Positions 22,715 through 35,448 of a stretch of 64,000 bases of DNA are shown here, piece after piece (the first letter of the stretch is position 1; each line of letters starts with the position of its first letter). Where the stretch lies: positions 78,349,987 through 78,413,986 of the forward strand of contig NC_090942.1 in the NCBI RefSeq assembly GCF_040807025.1, given 5' to 3'. The position numbers and the translations under genes are program-made. The notes beneath the pieces were generated by a model. The model was not told where the DNA came from. It saw only the letters and a program-made list of their open reading frames with translations, and made no database searches. This DNA is from Struthio camelus. Taxonomy: Eukaryota; Chordata; Aves; Struthioniformes; Struthionidae.

Positions 22715-23669
22715 ATCTGTCTATCTGCTCTATCCTGGGACCTGCCCTATTTAATATCCTTACTGATGACCTGGAGGAGGTGATGGAAGGCTTGCTCATA
22801 CAGTTTGCAGATGACACAAAACTGGGGGGACCAGTTGATACATTCGAGGGCCGGGCTGCTGTTCAGGAGACCTGCACAAGCTGGAGGAATGGGCCGTCAG
22901 GACCCCTGTGAAATTCAGCACAGACAGACGTGAAGTCCTGCACTTGGGAAGGGAGAAGCCCTTGCAGTGATACAGGCTGGGAACTGCGTGGCCGCGAGGC
23001 TCTGCTGAAAAGGCCCTTGGGGTCCAGCTGGGCAGTGAGCCGAGCACGGACCAGCGGCGTGCCGTGGTGGCAACGAAGGCCAACCACACCCTGGGCTGTA
23101 TGAACAGGAGCATGGCCAGCAGATCCAGAGACGTGATTATCACTCAGCGCTTGTTCCATCCCGTCTGTAACGCTGTGCCCAGTTTTGGGCCTCCCCGTAC
23201 AAGGAGGACATCACTGAACTGGAGCAAGTTCAGTGGAGGTGGCCACCGGCATGGCTGGAGCTGGAGCACTAGTCCTGCGGGGAGGGGCTGAGGGAACGAG
23301 GCTCCTTCAGCCTCGGGCAGAGAGGGCTTCAGGGGGCTAATAAGCAGCCTGCTGGTACCTATGAGGAGATTATCGAGAAGATGGATCCAGGCTCTTCACA
23401 GTGGTGCGCAGTGGAGGATGAGAGACAGCAGGTATAAAGTGAAGCAAGAGAGATTCAGACTGGGTAAAAGGAGAAACTTTTCCATGATGAGGGCTGCCAA
23501 GCAGTGAAACAGGCTGCCCAAAGAGAGATGTAGTCCCTATCCCTGGAGTTTTCAAGATGTGGCAGAATGAAGCCCTGGTCCCATGTCAGAGCTGACTCTG
23601 CTTTGAGCAGGAGGTTTGGCTGGAGACCTACTGAGGTCCCTTCCACCTGAATGATTCTGTGATCTTATG
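22715..23669 (+). mobile_element. CR1 LINE fragment, sense, old copy
   Basis: This is a 5'-truncated CR1-type non-LTR retrotransposon on the plus strand. Near its start it encodes ILGPALFNILTDDLEE and [11 protein letters not shown], which are reverse transcriptase motifs with the catalytic FADD box at about 22803-22814. Downstream it has degraded counterparts of the CR1 3' ORF region (the 'sreviit..lfhpv' and 'kqerfrlgkrrnff' areas). It ends with the CR1 3' terminus: a CTGAGGTCCCTTCCACCTGA-like segment and octamer units ATTCTGTG (23654-23661) and ATCTTATG (23662-23669). It carries many stops and frameshifts and is clearly older than the two antisense copies. It lies within PARVB intron 1. Confidence 0.88.
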
Positions 23670-24294
23670 TGGTTCCTTGGCATCTTAGATCCATCCAAGG
23701 CTGGAGAACGTGTATTTCTTAAATAGTGTGAAGTCTGTGGTGTAACGATTTATGAACATGTGAGTACAGGAGCGTGTGGTGGAATTGTGATTTCTCATCA
23801 TGGTCTTTTGACTTTTTGCATTAGGTACTGAAAAAGGTACCTTTTTCTTTCTTTTTTTTACACTCTCTAACCTTTTAGTGAGAAGAAAAGCACACATTCC
23901 ATTAAGCAGCCACTCTGACTGCCGCCTGCTGTGAGGATGAGTCAGAAAGGTAGTGCAGTTAGAAAGAGCTCTTTTGGGATTGACCAGTAGCTGAGCTTTA
24001 AAGTCTTTAAGATATCTAGCCCTGCTGGAATGCCACCTTTTCTAGCACATAGGACCTGATATTATCAATGCAAAGCCTTTAGAAGAGACCACAGAAAGCT
24101 AAAACTGCAAACCATGGAAAACTCTGGTGTGCTAGCTAAAAACCAAATAATATAGTTGCAGGACTTCTTGACGCTTAGTGAAATGTGAAATTATTTTGTA
24201 CTTTTAACTTGTTTTGAGTTGATTCTTGGGCTGGCTGTTGTTTCATTACTGCGTTTTGTTAGCCCTTGAGGGCTGTGGCTGGGACTGGACTGGA

Positions 24295-24400
24295 ATGGCA
24301 GTTGGAGGCCTGGGATCTGTTCTTTCTATGTGATCTTGGGCACCTCAGGACATGGTAGTGCCTAATTCTTATTTAAACAAGGGAGAATTAAGCATCTGAA
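24295..24400 (+). repeat. Possible MIR/L2-like relic (antisense orientation)
   Basis: The sequence CTATGTGATCTTGGGCACCT followed by GTGCCTAATTCTTATTTAAACAAGGGAG resembles the antisense MIR tail (tgtgtgaccttgggcaagtcacttaacc..gtgcctcagtttcc..tgtaaaatgggg). The similarity is weak to moderate and judged by eye. Confidence 0.35.
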
Positions 24401-27400
24401 TATTTTTATGGCAGTCATTGCTCTCACTACACCTTTCACTCTTGGATTCTTTTATCTGACTGTGGGCTCTTTGCATTGCAGACTTTCTTGTACCGTGAGG
24501 TTTGTAACACTTACCCCTGAGGTACTTGTCTTGGCAGGCTCCCTTGGTGCTGTAAGCAATGAGTAAAATAATTTCCCCAAATATGATGGTCTGGAAACCA
24601 CTGAGAAAACTTCTTTATGTTTTGCAGAGTCTGTTTGTGTAGTGAGATATTTCGGTTCATTTTCATATATTGCTTTACTGCCCTGGATGCGGATAGGTAA
24701 CAGGAAAGGTAGAGATGGGCAGGAACATCCTTAGTATGCATACAGTACTCTGAAAAATGTGTTGAGTTTTTAGGATAAAGTTCCTAGTCTGAAGGACTGC
24801 CTCTCCTGCTATTTGTCCTGGGTGTTTTGTTGAACTGAAAACAGTAATTACTAGGAAACCTTAAATATTGGTGTCGCAAATGTATGAGGGTTTTTCCAGG
24901 CTTTTCCTTGTCCATCTTGGTGACCTTTGTGCAACTCCAGCAATTAAGCATATGCACTGTTTGTGGTTTGCAGGATCATTTATCTCAGCTTATTCTTCCT
25001 GTAGAGTCATGTTGGAGGAGCAAAAATGTTGCTTTTGTTGACTTGCAAGTCATAGCTGTAGTCTCCTTTCCATCTCTGTGAAGCTGGGTTGTTGATCTCT
25101 CCTATCAGCTGGAAAAGAAAGTGCCCTCCTCTTACAGGTTGCGTCCATCTGCCATCACTGCCTTCGGAAGTGAGTCTGTTACTCTGTACTTCTCTTGACG
25201 TGTTCGGAAAAACAAGCAGCATAAAAATCTTTTCACGTTTGCACAGTAGACTGCTTTTGGTGGTTGTTAGTTTTAGGTGCCTTCATAACGGGGGGGCGAA
25301 AGATATGGGGAATACAGTAAGCTGAAGCGGTAAAACCGCTCAGACTGTAAGTTAACTAAATGAGTTTCATTTAGGTACCTACAAATAAAGAGTCCTATCA
25401 TGTGAAGGAGGTGGAGGGAAGTCTATGGAGGGTGTGGAAACCAGCTCAGTTGTAGGAGGTGTTACTGTGAGCTGCAGTAGTGACTTTTCTGATATCGAGT
25501 GTTGTGCTTGATGAAGTTTGCACAGTTACATTTGTATATGAGATCAGAGATAAAGTTTATAGGAGGCAGTAAACTTAAGTGCTGTTTTCTTCCTGATTTC
25601 TGCATAATGGAGAAAACAAGGGTTGGATTATGGACTATGACTCTCCATTCCAGAGTAGTGCCGTTAGCTCTGCTTCTGCCCAGTTGTCTCTCCTTTGGTG
25701 GTTTGCTTTGGCTGGACCCATCAAACGTGATTACCTTAAGTAATGAGCTGATTCAGAGTTTTGGAGCTGCTTTTAATTAAAGAAGTTTTATTGATGTATG
25801 ACACGAATGGAGATGAACCTTCTTAGGTAGGGATCTCAGACTGAGTTCCTAGTCGGTGAACATGCTGCTCCCTACCTGCTTGTGTCTTATCATCTTCAGT
25901 TAAAAGAAGCATAGGAGAGTACTAAGGACTGTATAGCAGCATACTGTGTTTCATGGAGAACTGATAGTAGTAAATTTAAAATGCCTTGCAAGTTTGCTAA
26001 CAGAAGTAGATTCAGGCCAGAAATCTCCCTTAATTCTTTCCTCTTCTTATCAGAGTTTTTTGTTCCTTATGTTCTTATCAGGCTGCTTTGACTCCACATA
26101 TTTCTTTCAGATGGAAGTTTCCCTGGTGCTCGCACACTGTGTTTGGGGAGGACATATTCCTCCACTATTGCTTCATGGGAAGAAATGCCCTTTTGTATGT
26201 TGTGGTGGAATTTTCATTGGGCAAGGTTGAGAAAGTACATTTTTCTCATTTTCAAGCGGAGTTTGTGTCTAGAGGGGGTACTGGAGTGCAGGTTTTCCTA
26301 GTTGGTTTCAGGATTCTTTCAGGATGCAGTTACTGCCTGTGATATTTGTAGCCTCAGCCTGGCTTTTCCCTGTCAAAAAACTGTTCATTGCAGCAATCTC
26401 TTTATGAGTTCAGGACAACACAAGTGCCAAAGGTATGCACAGTTCACACCTTGGAGCACAGAAGCTGTATAGTTTTGGTTTGTATTATGTTAGTGCTTAG
26501 GAGCCCCAGGCAAAGGATACGAGGTACTTTACAGATTTATTTTTTTCTTCCTTAGAAATAAAATACACAACTGAGGGCTTAGGACCCTCTTTGTCTGAAA
26601 AATTTTCCCATTTTTTAACAAGACTGCACAAAAGTTAGTGCAAGAGGCAGAAAAACGTGGGAGAAGACTCTCACGTCCATAAAGTGAATGAGTGCAATGT
26701 GTTTAACTTGTGGGGTTTTGCTCTCAGCCCAGTGTTCGTTCCTGGGCTCTGGATTACACACAGCACCTAAGTGCAGGGGACTGAGCTGTAACAGTCAACA
26801 TGCATCTGAGAATAATTAAACATATTTACAAGTAAAGAATCGGGTTTTTTGACTACTCATTGCTCATCTGTGTAAAGGGGAGTGTTGTTCCATTTATTGG
26901 CAGGGAGGACAAAATGTCAGAAGTGATGGCTGGGAGATGCTTACAAATATCAGGCATGGGGAAGGGCGATTTAAAAAAAAAAGGACATTTTCAAAGCTGG
27001 GGGATTGCTGCTGTGAGGTCAGTGCAGGGAGTGTGAAGCGCAGCTGACTGGGTCAGTATGTCTTCTCAGTCCTGGGGGGCTTTTTCCATACATGAAAACC
27101 TGACCTGCACGGCAGTACCTTCGTGAATGCTTTAAAACACCATTCTTGTCCACAACCTCATTTTTGCCTCCTTTCTTCAGCTGGCAGTAGTGTTTGTGTG
27201 TCCACATAGTGAAAATTATCTTTATACTCCCTTTTCCCCCTTGTTTATCAGGTTAGTTTCCAGCCACACTGAAACCCCGCTCTGTGTCACGATGTGGCTT
27301 CTGCAAACACTCGTGCCAGGAAAAAGGAAGGGGTGAGTGGCAGTGAGGGACAGAGGGAAGCCTGGAATGTCCTTTTGCTGACAGCATGGATGCATGCCCA

Positions 27401-28167
27401 ACGAAAACAGCCGCCCGCCTACCTCTGGCTTAAGACATTAATTAGAGAAACAGGAGAAAGATGAGTCCTGAGTCCGACTTCTAGTTTTAGCTCTGTGGCT
27501 CTCTGTATTTTCCTGCCAAACCTGCATCTAGCATTTCTCCCTCGCAGAACCGATTTCTAAGGATCCCTAGTTAAGTATTTCCTAAATGGACGTTACGCTG
27601 GTCACTTAAGCTAAACAGAATGGGACTAAAACAGGCAAGCAGCTTAATGCTGAGAGGAGTTTCTGGCCTGGTCCTTTGGTAGCTGTGGGGCTTGAATGGG
27701 ATCAGTGTGACTGCTAGAAAGAAGACCAGAAAGTCCTCCCTACTTAGGCACACCGGCTCTTCTTGGCTTTTATCACTGTTTGTTTATGCTTTGCGGCTAC
27801 CGGTCAGCTCCTGCTCTGTCAATTGTTAGCAGGGCCAGATTAATATCTTGAGAATATTTTTAGTTATTTCTGCAGTGTAATAGCAATGGTAATCAGTTCT
27901 GCTTAGTTGACTGTTTTGCTGTCCATAGCTGATAGACTAAAGTAAGATTACCCAGCATAAGTCATTACCGGCAAAGAACAGGAGCCTCCTTCTCTCCTTG
28001 ATGGCATGCGCCAGCGCTGGCATTCACAGGGCTGTGCAGTGAGCTGAAGCAGGGAACTGATCCAGCGGACAGCAGCTTGCTATTTGTGGGATTGGGATTT
28101 CTTGTGGGATTAAAGTGGGCCGTGTAACCATGGCTAAGGATCTATCTGCTTAGTAAGATTCTCATTT

Positions 28168-28173
<6 letters not shown>

Positions 28174-28222
<49 letters not shown>

Positions 28223-28225
28223 TTT
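28174..28225 (+). repeat. (CT)n microsatellite with poly-T tail
   Basis: About 20 CT dinucleotides run uninterrupted to about 28214, followed directly by a T-run to about 28225. This is a likely length-polymorphic simple repeat inside PARVB intron 1. A homopyrimidine tract of this length can also form triplex (H-DNA) structures. Confidence 0.95.
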
Positions 28226-28628
28226 CTGATGCAGTGTTTTGTTGTCAGTGTTAATGCCCTTGAAAACTGCTTTGGGTTGCTGTGGTCTCTTTATTGCTCT
28301 TCTTTTCTAAGCTATTTCTTCTCTTCTTTTCCCCATTCTGTCTTAACACACCCTTCCCCTTTTAAATAAGGCTGGTACTTGTGTAGGCCTGGCCAGGACA
28401 GCTGTAGCAGGGTTATGCTAGTTGTCTCAGCACATCTCCCGATTTCACCCACCAAAAATGCAAATTCTTTTTTAATGAAAATAAAAAAAAACCAACCCTC
28501 CATAGATGGATAAGAATTTTCATGGGAAAACCACTGAAAACAGTATTTCACCCTCCCAAACAAAACAAAACCCCAGCTTTGGGTAAAAGTTTCTGACTGG
28601 CTCATGTCAGGTACCGTGATATTGATTT

Positions 28629-28685
28629 ATATATATATGCGTGCGTGTATGTGTGTGTGTGTGTATACACACACGCATATATATA
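28629..28685. repeat. AT/TG-rich imperfect inverted repeat
   Basis: The left arm (TATATATATGCGTGCGTGTA) and right arm (TATACACACACGCATATATATA) are nearly reverse-complementary over about 22 nt, around a (GT)n core. It probably arose from alternating purine-pyrimidine repeat expansion rather than as a functional RNA hairpin. Such sequence is prone to Z-DNA or cruciform formation. Confidence 0.7.
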
Positions 28686-31600
28686 ACCTATGACAAAAAT
28701 AAAGGGAGATCTTTTGCTCTCTTAGTCACTAGATAGACCACTAGTCTTTGTAAACTTAACACATCCAGGCAAGCAAGCGTAGCCTGCTCTTTGCAACTAA
28801 AACAACAGGATTATTACAACCCTTTCCTAAAAGCTTCCCTTTTTAGCTTTAGCTAAAGCTAAGTTATAGCTTCAAGGTCTTCCCATTTCTTTAAGTAACA
28901 GCGCCTAGCTGTTGTGATTGCCTTGTCTATCTATCGAGGCAGACAAATAATTTTCTTTCTTACTGTTGTTCTGTTTTGAATGCAGTTGCTGGATACAGTG
29001 CCTTTATGTGGATTTGATCAAGTCTTTGCCTTTGATCTGCCTGGGATTGTTAATTCTCCATTATAATTAATAGAGGCTTTGTCGTTCTCCTGCAGTCTCT
29101 GTCAAAAGATCTCAGAGCCTTTTGTAAATGTTAAGCAATTAGTATTGCAGTCGCAGACTGGTAAATTCTGTGTGTGGTCTGCTGCTGGAAAAGGGACAAA
29201 GAGCCTCAATGTATCAGCATGCGCTACATTTGGGGCTGGTTTGGAATTTTCCAGTGTAACAGCATTTATTGGAAAATGCCAGTTTTTATAAAACTTGGTC
29301 TTTTGTATTTCTAGAAAACTTTCAGTTTTGAAGACTTCTTTTTGTGAAAGGCTTTTAGGTGTCAGGTAGAAATTGTGTGCATGCATGGGTGTGTGTTGGT
29401 ATGTGCTAGACAGGCAAACAGAGAAACGGGTAAACAGATGGGTACTGCAGGCTCTTTACCTTCCAGGGAACTGTTGCCATCCTTCTGGTCTGATACCTGC
29501 CCATGTGGAAGGTGGGAGCTCTGGTAGATAATTAATCTTTTATGTAAAGGATGACTGCTTCATCAGGAGAAATTGTCTGATGTAGACACTTCTTCTGATG
29601 TGTGAGAGGATGAAGGTTGTGTCCCTGATCTGAATAGAGTAGGAATGGACTTTAACTGGGACCTTCCATTTCTCAAGTGATTTTCTGAACCCTTATGGTA
29701 GGAGTTGTAGGCAGGTAAGGCACTATCTGAAGAAGTGCACCTGGTCTTGGTTTTGTCCCCATGAGTATCAAGGAAGCTTCTGAAACGGTAACAAAAAATG
29801 GGGAGCAGGCCAAGAGCTTCCCATGCAGTTCTAGTTCTGTAGTCATTGCATGTTTCTCTTCTGTGTGCTACTTGTACCAAAGAGGATGACAAAGTTATTT
29901 GAACAAATCATCTGTACTTGAGCCAAGGATAACAAACCAGTCCAATAGCTTCCAAAGTCAGGGTTTAATAAGGAGATGAAAGTGTCTAATGAAAAAGTTT
30001 TGATGAGGCAATGCTGAGGATCCAGCTCAGCAGCGCTGTTTGAATTCGAAAGAAAGCCCTGTACCCAAAATCCTGTGATTAGCGTTATGACAGCTGCTGC
30101 TTTCTGTGGGGTGAGACTCAATCCTGCAGTCAGAAATAACTAGAGCTAAAATTAAGTAGCATTTACCATCTGTTTTTCTAAGAAGCAGAGGCTTGTGGTC
30201 ACTTTTTTTAAAACAAGACAGTGGCTGGTAAAGGCTTAAGAGATGAGCTGTGCTGTGTCCTTGATAAGTTAATGCTTCTTAAAATTACACTGAAATTATT
30301 AAAGATGAAGGTAGAAAAGATTTGATTGTTGACATCAGCTTGTCCTTTCTTATAAATAGGAGAAAACGGGGCCTTTTAGTTATTTATTTATTTTTTTACA
30401 GTGCTCCTGCAGCCTGTAAAGGTTATTTCCTGGCTCATGAGAAATCCTTGACAACCTTTGATGCTTCCAGCTTTCTGCAGCTCATTGCTTCTGTTCTGTG
30501 CAGTTTACATGTAGCCCTGCATAGAGGCAGCCTGCTTGGCTTACAGATGTAGTGCTGTATAGCATCTGCGTATATGATCTGCTCATTATATTCATTTGTT
30601 TGAAAGGCCAGTGTAGTTTCCGGTGTGGCTAAATCATATTGACTGCCAGGAGAATCACTGAAACCTTTGAGGGCTGCCAGGAGCCTATGCTGCTTTCCTG
30701 GGGATCAGCAGAGAAGTGACCTTTCACTTGAGATTTTAAATTTCTGCTTTAGGAAAATACTCCGAGTTTTTGCTGAATGCCCCTTACCCCCATCCCTTGT
30801 TGTGGTTGGATTTTGGTAGTGTTGACTGATGTGGTACCCATGCGGTTCAGAGGGCTAGTGTGGCCCCCTTAATTGAGGCTCAGCTCGGAGAGGTGATCTC
30901 AAGCCAGAAGGGGGTGGAGGGAGTAGCAGACACCTGGAGGAGATACAGTACCTAAAGCTGTCAGAGATCTTTCCAAGGCATCATTTTCTGTGCCTGTAGT
31001 TATGCCTGCCTTGTGCTGTGCAGCTTCACAGTTGAATCATTTAGGCCATTTGCAAGTTTTACCTTAAAACTTAAGCGTTTCCCAGAGTCTCTGTAGTGGG
31101 TCGAGGTGGGGGCAAATGCTGTTTGTGAGCAGAAGAGCATTCCCCGTTTCCTGTCTGGTGCTCGGGCTGCTCGTACGAGTTTTGCTGGTGTGTCCGAGAG
31201 AGGTCTGCCATGATGCAGCGTGCCAGCGGGAGCAGGCAAAGCAGCCCAGGCTACACATACAGGAAAGGTTTTGCCAGGGACCAGGCTGGATTAAGTGGTT
31301 ACTCCCTGGCCTGCACTCAATTTCCTGCCTCTTTTTGTCTTCTCTTATTGCAAGCTGCCGCTGACTGATCCGTGGAATTAAATTATCTGGCTCTAGAGAA
31401 AGGTGTTTTGCACAGATCTCATTTAGAGAGCGGGCAGACAGTTATGGCAGCATTACTGGGGAAGATGTTCCTTGTGGGCGAAGGGAAAAGGGCAAGAAGA
31501 GGGCCTGCAAATGGGCAGGTGGAGAGCAGGGTAGGATTAGTAATACCCTGTGTAGGATTCACCATGACTATAACGTGTTGTGCAAGCTCAGCTCTGTTCT

Positions 31601-32594
31601 AGCAGTAAAATGCCCCCTTGCGTGGGTGACTTATTCCACGTCAGGATCTGGAATAAACCTTACAGCAAAGCCACTGTTGCTGATGAAAAGTTGGAGGTGG
31701 GTCAGAGGAGGTTAGGGTTTGCCCGTCTAGTTATAGCCATAATCTTTTTAGGTATGTTTGGGTTTGTGAAGGCGTGAGCTGAAAGACATTCTTTATTGTG
31801 GCTTTGCCGACTTTAATTAAAACATTTATTGGGTTCTTTCCGGAAATGTACCTGTTGCTCCATCCTGACTGATTTGTTTTCATTGCTGTCTCCATGGACT
31901 GGTTTGCAGGTTCTGTTTTTTGTCCCCGTGTTGTGGGTCAGCTTCCTGTTTGGGCTGCTGTTTCTCTGTCTGCTTAACAGTGGTAAGTGAATATGGGGGC
32001 AGAAAGCAGGGAAAAAGCCCTCAGCACTTGTTCAAACACAGTGTGAAGAGGTTCTGGAGTTCAGCAGGCTTTGGGAAAAACCCTGGCAAATGTATATTCC
32101 TGAGAGCAATTGCACGGGAACTGTGGATGATTTTGAAAACATTTTGTCATTTCCTTTCTATCTCGTGGGACTGCTTTGAAGACCTATGGAGTGTACGTTT
32201 TCTTAGTAAATCTCTAAAAACCTGCAGGCAGGCCTAGCGGTACAGGGAAATGGAGGATGATGAAGTAAGAACGTTTATGTTGAGGGGAATATGCTTATAT
32301 GCGCGTTGATGGTTGCTTTGTGAACCTGCGTGTTCTTCTGACAAGCTGCTGAGGTGTGAAACCTTCCTGTGCTTTGGCCAGAAGGTGAAGATGACTTTCT
32401 CAGGGAACCTCTTGTAGAGAAAATGCTGCTTTTGAAATGCTTGTGTCTGTTCTTGCCCTTCAGCAGGCAGCAGCAGGCCAAGCGAGGCACTTACTGAGCT
32501 GTGGAAGAGACAATGGTAGCGACCCCTGGCTAGGGTCATCCTTGAATTTCCAGCTACCACACAAAGTGCTTGTTCCCTTCCCTGGCCCCCACCC

Positions 32595-32840
32595 CCACGT
32601 AACAGCTGGGAGACTCTCTTACTGCCTCCTCCGATGTCACTGTGCCCAAATTAACATAGGTTTGGCCGTCTCCAAGCGTCGGTCCCTTGTCCAGTTGCCA
32701 CCGCTCCGTGTGCACTCGGACTGCCGGCGCTGCTGGTCTGCGGATGCGTGTGACAGAGCTCTGCGTGCCGAAGGGCCCAGAATGGCTGGGCTCCTGTGTA
32801 AAAAGCGCCGAAAAGCAGGTACGAAAGCTTACGTTTGCAG
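32595..32840 (+). promoter_or_regulatory. PARVB: CpG-rich patch, candidate alternative PARVB promoter
   Basis: By eye there are about 18 CpG dinucleotides in roughly 240 bp, close to the number expected from base composition. The surrounding intron has almost none for hundreds of bases. The patch ends on the candidate exon 32782-32818. There is no TATA box. CpG retention at this level in a vertebrate intron usually marks an unmethylated promoter or enhancer, but it could also be a CpG-rich coding or conserved element of another kind. Confidence 0.45.
32782..32818 (+). CDS. PARVB: Candidate alternative first coding exon of PARVB
   Basis: The ATG at 32782 sits in a strong initiation context (A at -3, G at +4) and opens MAGLLCKKRRKA before GCA-G|GTACGA, a good splice donor at 32819. 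The exon ends in phase 1, exactly as canonical exon 1 does. Splicing to 35359 would create V then SDLQEEG.. in frame and replace the Ser/Pro-rich N-terminus with a short basic peptide. The replacement resembles the basic cluster (RKKKAKE) that ends canonical exon 1. It sits at the end of a CpG-rich patch 2.5 kb upstream of exon 2. Alternative readings are chance, or an internal exon using the acceptor near 32463; that exon would be 355 nt and would break the frame. Transcript data are needed, so confidence is moderate. Confidence 0.42.
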
Positions 32841-35358
32841 CAAGAATGCATTGCTCAGCTGTTGGTGTAGGACATGGGCTTTCTGTAACCAGGGTTCGCT
32901 CTGGGCAGCAGCCTCTGGGAGGCTTCCTCCTGAAGCAGCAGTGCTTTGCCTTTAGCAATTGGAGAGCGTGTTTTGATCCTGTGGAACTGGGCCAGCCACA
33001 TTGCACTTGAAGACCAAGCGTAAGGGTCTTACGTGGCTGCTCTTGTGATGAGGCACTGCTGAGGGAGGGGGCTTAATGCACAAATCTATATGAATGTTTT
33101 CTTTCAGATTAGCAAATTACTCAGAAACAAGGTGTTAGGAGGAATATGGAGATCATTTTGATATTTTAAAAAATGAACGTGTATATGACATTGAACTTTA
33201 GGGACTGAAAACAGTTCAGCTGCTTTTAAGAGCAGTCTGGCTTAAAATGTATGCAGTATCTTGTTTAGATAGCCTACACTGAAGATAGTACTGTGTGTTC
33301 ACTGCCCCATGGACCTTACCAGCCCCCTTGTATGTCTGCAAAGCATTCAGTGCAGCAGTGACCTGAGCTGGCTGGACACTTGGCACTCCCTAATGCTGTA
33401 ATAATGAAAGGGGAGTAACATCTGGGAGGAAGGTTGGTACTTTCAAAAGGAGTGTGGTTTAAATGGGATGTAGGCAACTATAGTCATCACAGTGTTGTAA
33501 ATATCTTCACCTGCAATGTTTGGTTTTCACACAATTTTATTGGTGCTTCTTGTGGCCGCATTCCTTTTGGAATCACAGTGCAAGAGCTGCTCGAGTGAGA
33601 AAGCTCTAATTGGCACCATACAAATAGCTCTGGATAACATGCTGAGAGAGCTGTTTCGGTCCGTTGCATGAGGCCTCTTAGCTCCCTAGCTTTCATTTGA
33701 AAGTTTTTCCAAAATATAAGAATGAATGCGTAAAAGGGACAATTAAGAGTTTCTTTAAAGATGGCACCTACTCCGAAGGTTAAATCTCAGTCTGCAGCAC
33801 ATGTGTGCTGTATACAATTGTGAATGCTGTTCTGTTCTCTTCTCTTTGCGAAAGGTACACAGCACAGAAAACAAACTGCTGGTTACTGCCAGACCCCTTC
33901 CCGCAAGCTCTGTGCCATATTAATTCTAACCAGCCACTCTGACGTGGTTCATGAGGCGTTAGATCTTAGTCTATGAGACTGGTGTTTGTTTCTTGCTTAA
34001 GAACAGCATTTCACAGCTGAGGATTTTTGTTGTGCATAATATCATGCAGTAAATCTTGGAGCTGCCATTAAGAAGTGTGGTAATTTGCTTGAAGCATCTT
34101 TTCATGTATCTGTGAGAAAGGAAGTGGGGATTGTAGTGGGTTGTTAGTCCCTGTACTCCTCTCAGGCAAGAGAATCTCTGTTTTCCCCCCTCTGCAGAGC
34201 AGGAGAGAAGGCAAGTACTGACGGAGGATTTGGTAATGTTTGCACACTGCCTGCAAATGATTAGCCTGTGGTTGGATTTTCCAACAGGAAAGGGGAATAA
34301 TGACTGTTCTTGAAGGAAGTGCCTGTTGGGATACTGTGACTCTTAGGTAACTCCTTCTTCCTCCAGAGAAGCTTACTTTGCAGATTTTCTGGTTATTCAT
34401 CTGGCAATCCTTGCTTTTCTCCTGAAAGAGTATCAGACTTCAACTCCCTCTCCCAAAGGGGACTGAAATACCACAAATACCACCACAAAAGATCTTAGCC
34501 CATGCTGATACAGCACTGTCACTGAATAGAAGGGGTTTATTACTGTCTTTGTAGCTCCTAGTTCAAATGCATGTATTTCAGTAGTCTGACTTGCAAGAAG
34601 TAATTGTTAGCTGAGTTTACAGAATGTAAAAGCATTATAGCAATGCTAGTGCTTTTCTTATTGACAAACTCTACATAGATACTAAACAATTACTCAAAAG
34701 TTTTCCTCAAATTCAGCTCCTCCCATGTTGTGGAAGGTAGGGAAGTATTTTAGTATACATTTTACTGATGCAGGGTACTTGACTGACTTCACCAAATCGG
34801 AGTTGTAGGTTTCGGATAAGAGCTTGGAATCACAGATTCCAGATTTGTGTTCCCCTGACTATGCTGCATCTGTCTTTTAGCCAACAGCAGTGCTAGAATT
34901 AAATACATTTTCATCCTTATTTGATAAGTCTCCCCAGGATTCTTTGAGACTTTTTAATAAGATCAATAGCAAACAGTAGTTGCTGTGGTGGAGCTGTCGG
35001 AAAAGGAGTTTGGCTGTACAGTTTGCTGTCTGCTCTAGATCTGGGGCATCCTGCAAGTGGGGCTCACATCCTTTCTTTTTGGAGAAACAAGCACTCAGAG
35101 GTTGCTCTTACCACAGAATTGAGTCGCTTGAAAATATTTTCATCTGGTAGTCTGGTGACTTTAGTTTAATAAGCTATAAAAGGATGTTACATTGATATTA
35201 TTTTCCGCTGCAGCTGCAGTTCCTAATTCCATTAACTGTGGGCCCATTTTCAAATGGGCCTAACAGATGTTTTCTCTTATTATTAATACCCTCTTCTACC
35301 TTACATATCTTGCAAACTTTGCATTTATTGCACTCTTTCTATTTTTTCTTCTTTTTAG
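32841..35358 (+). other. PARVB: PARVB intron 1, 3' part
   Basis: This is intronic sequence up to the acceptor TTTTCTTCTTTTTAG ending at 35358. No gene, RNA or mobile element was recognised. Confidence 0.8.
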
Positions 35359-35448
35359 TGAGCGACCTGCAAGAAGAGGGTAAAAATGCTATCAACGCAC
35401 CAATGAACCCCAGCACCGTGGACATTCATCCAGAAGATACGCTACTAG
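35359..35448 (+). CDS. PARVB: PARVB coding exon 2
   Basis: This 90-nt exon lies between CTTTTTAG and CTA-G|GTACAG. It encodes V (split) SDLQEEGKNAINAPMNPSTV, then DIHPEDTLL, covering residues 39-68 plus the first base of codon 69. This is the linker between the basic N-terminus and CH1. The V-S-(D/E)-L-Q-E-E-G-x-N-A-I-N motif is a parvin hallmark. Entry and exit are both phase 1, so this exon could be skipped without shifting the frame. Confidence 0.96.

Larger units (their letters stand above)
23670..32594 (+). other. PARVB: PARVB intron 1, middle part
   Basis: No gene is recognised here. Visible items are a possible MIR-like relic at about 24295-24400, a (CT)n microsatellite with a T-run at 28174-28225, an AT/TG inverted repeat at 28629-28685 and a 20-bp palindrome at 28843-28862. 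The other open frames are short, mutually overlapping on both strands and without domain similarity. Confidence 0.75.

Noticed and set aside
32437..32955. 172-codon plus-strand open frame in intron 1 as a stand-alone gene
   Set aside because: It has no domain similarity. Only its internal ATG at 32782 with a phased donor looks meaningful, and that is reported as a candidate PARVB exon instead.
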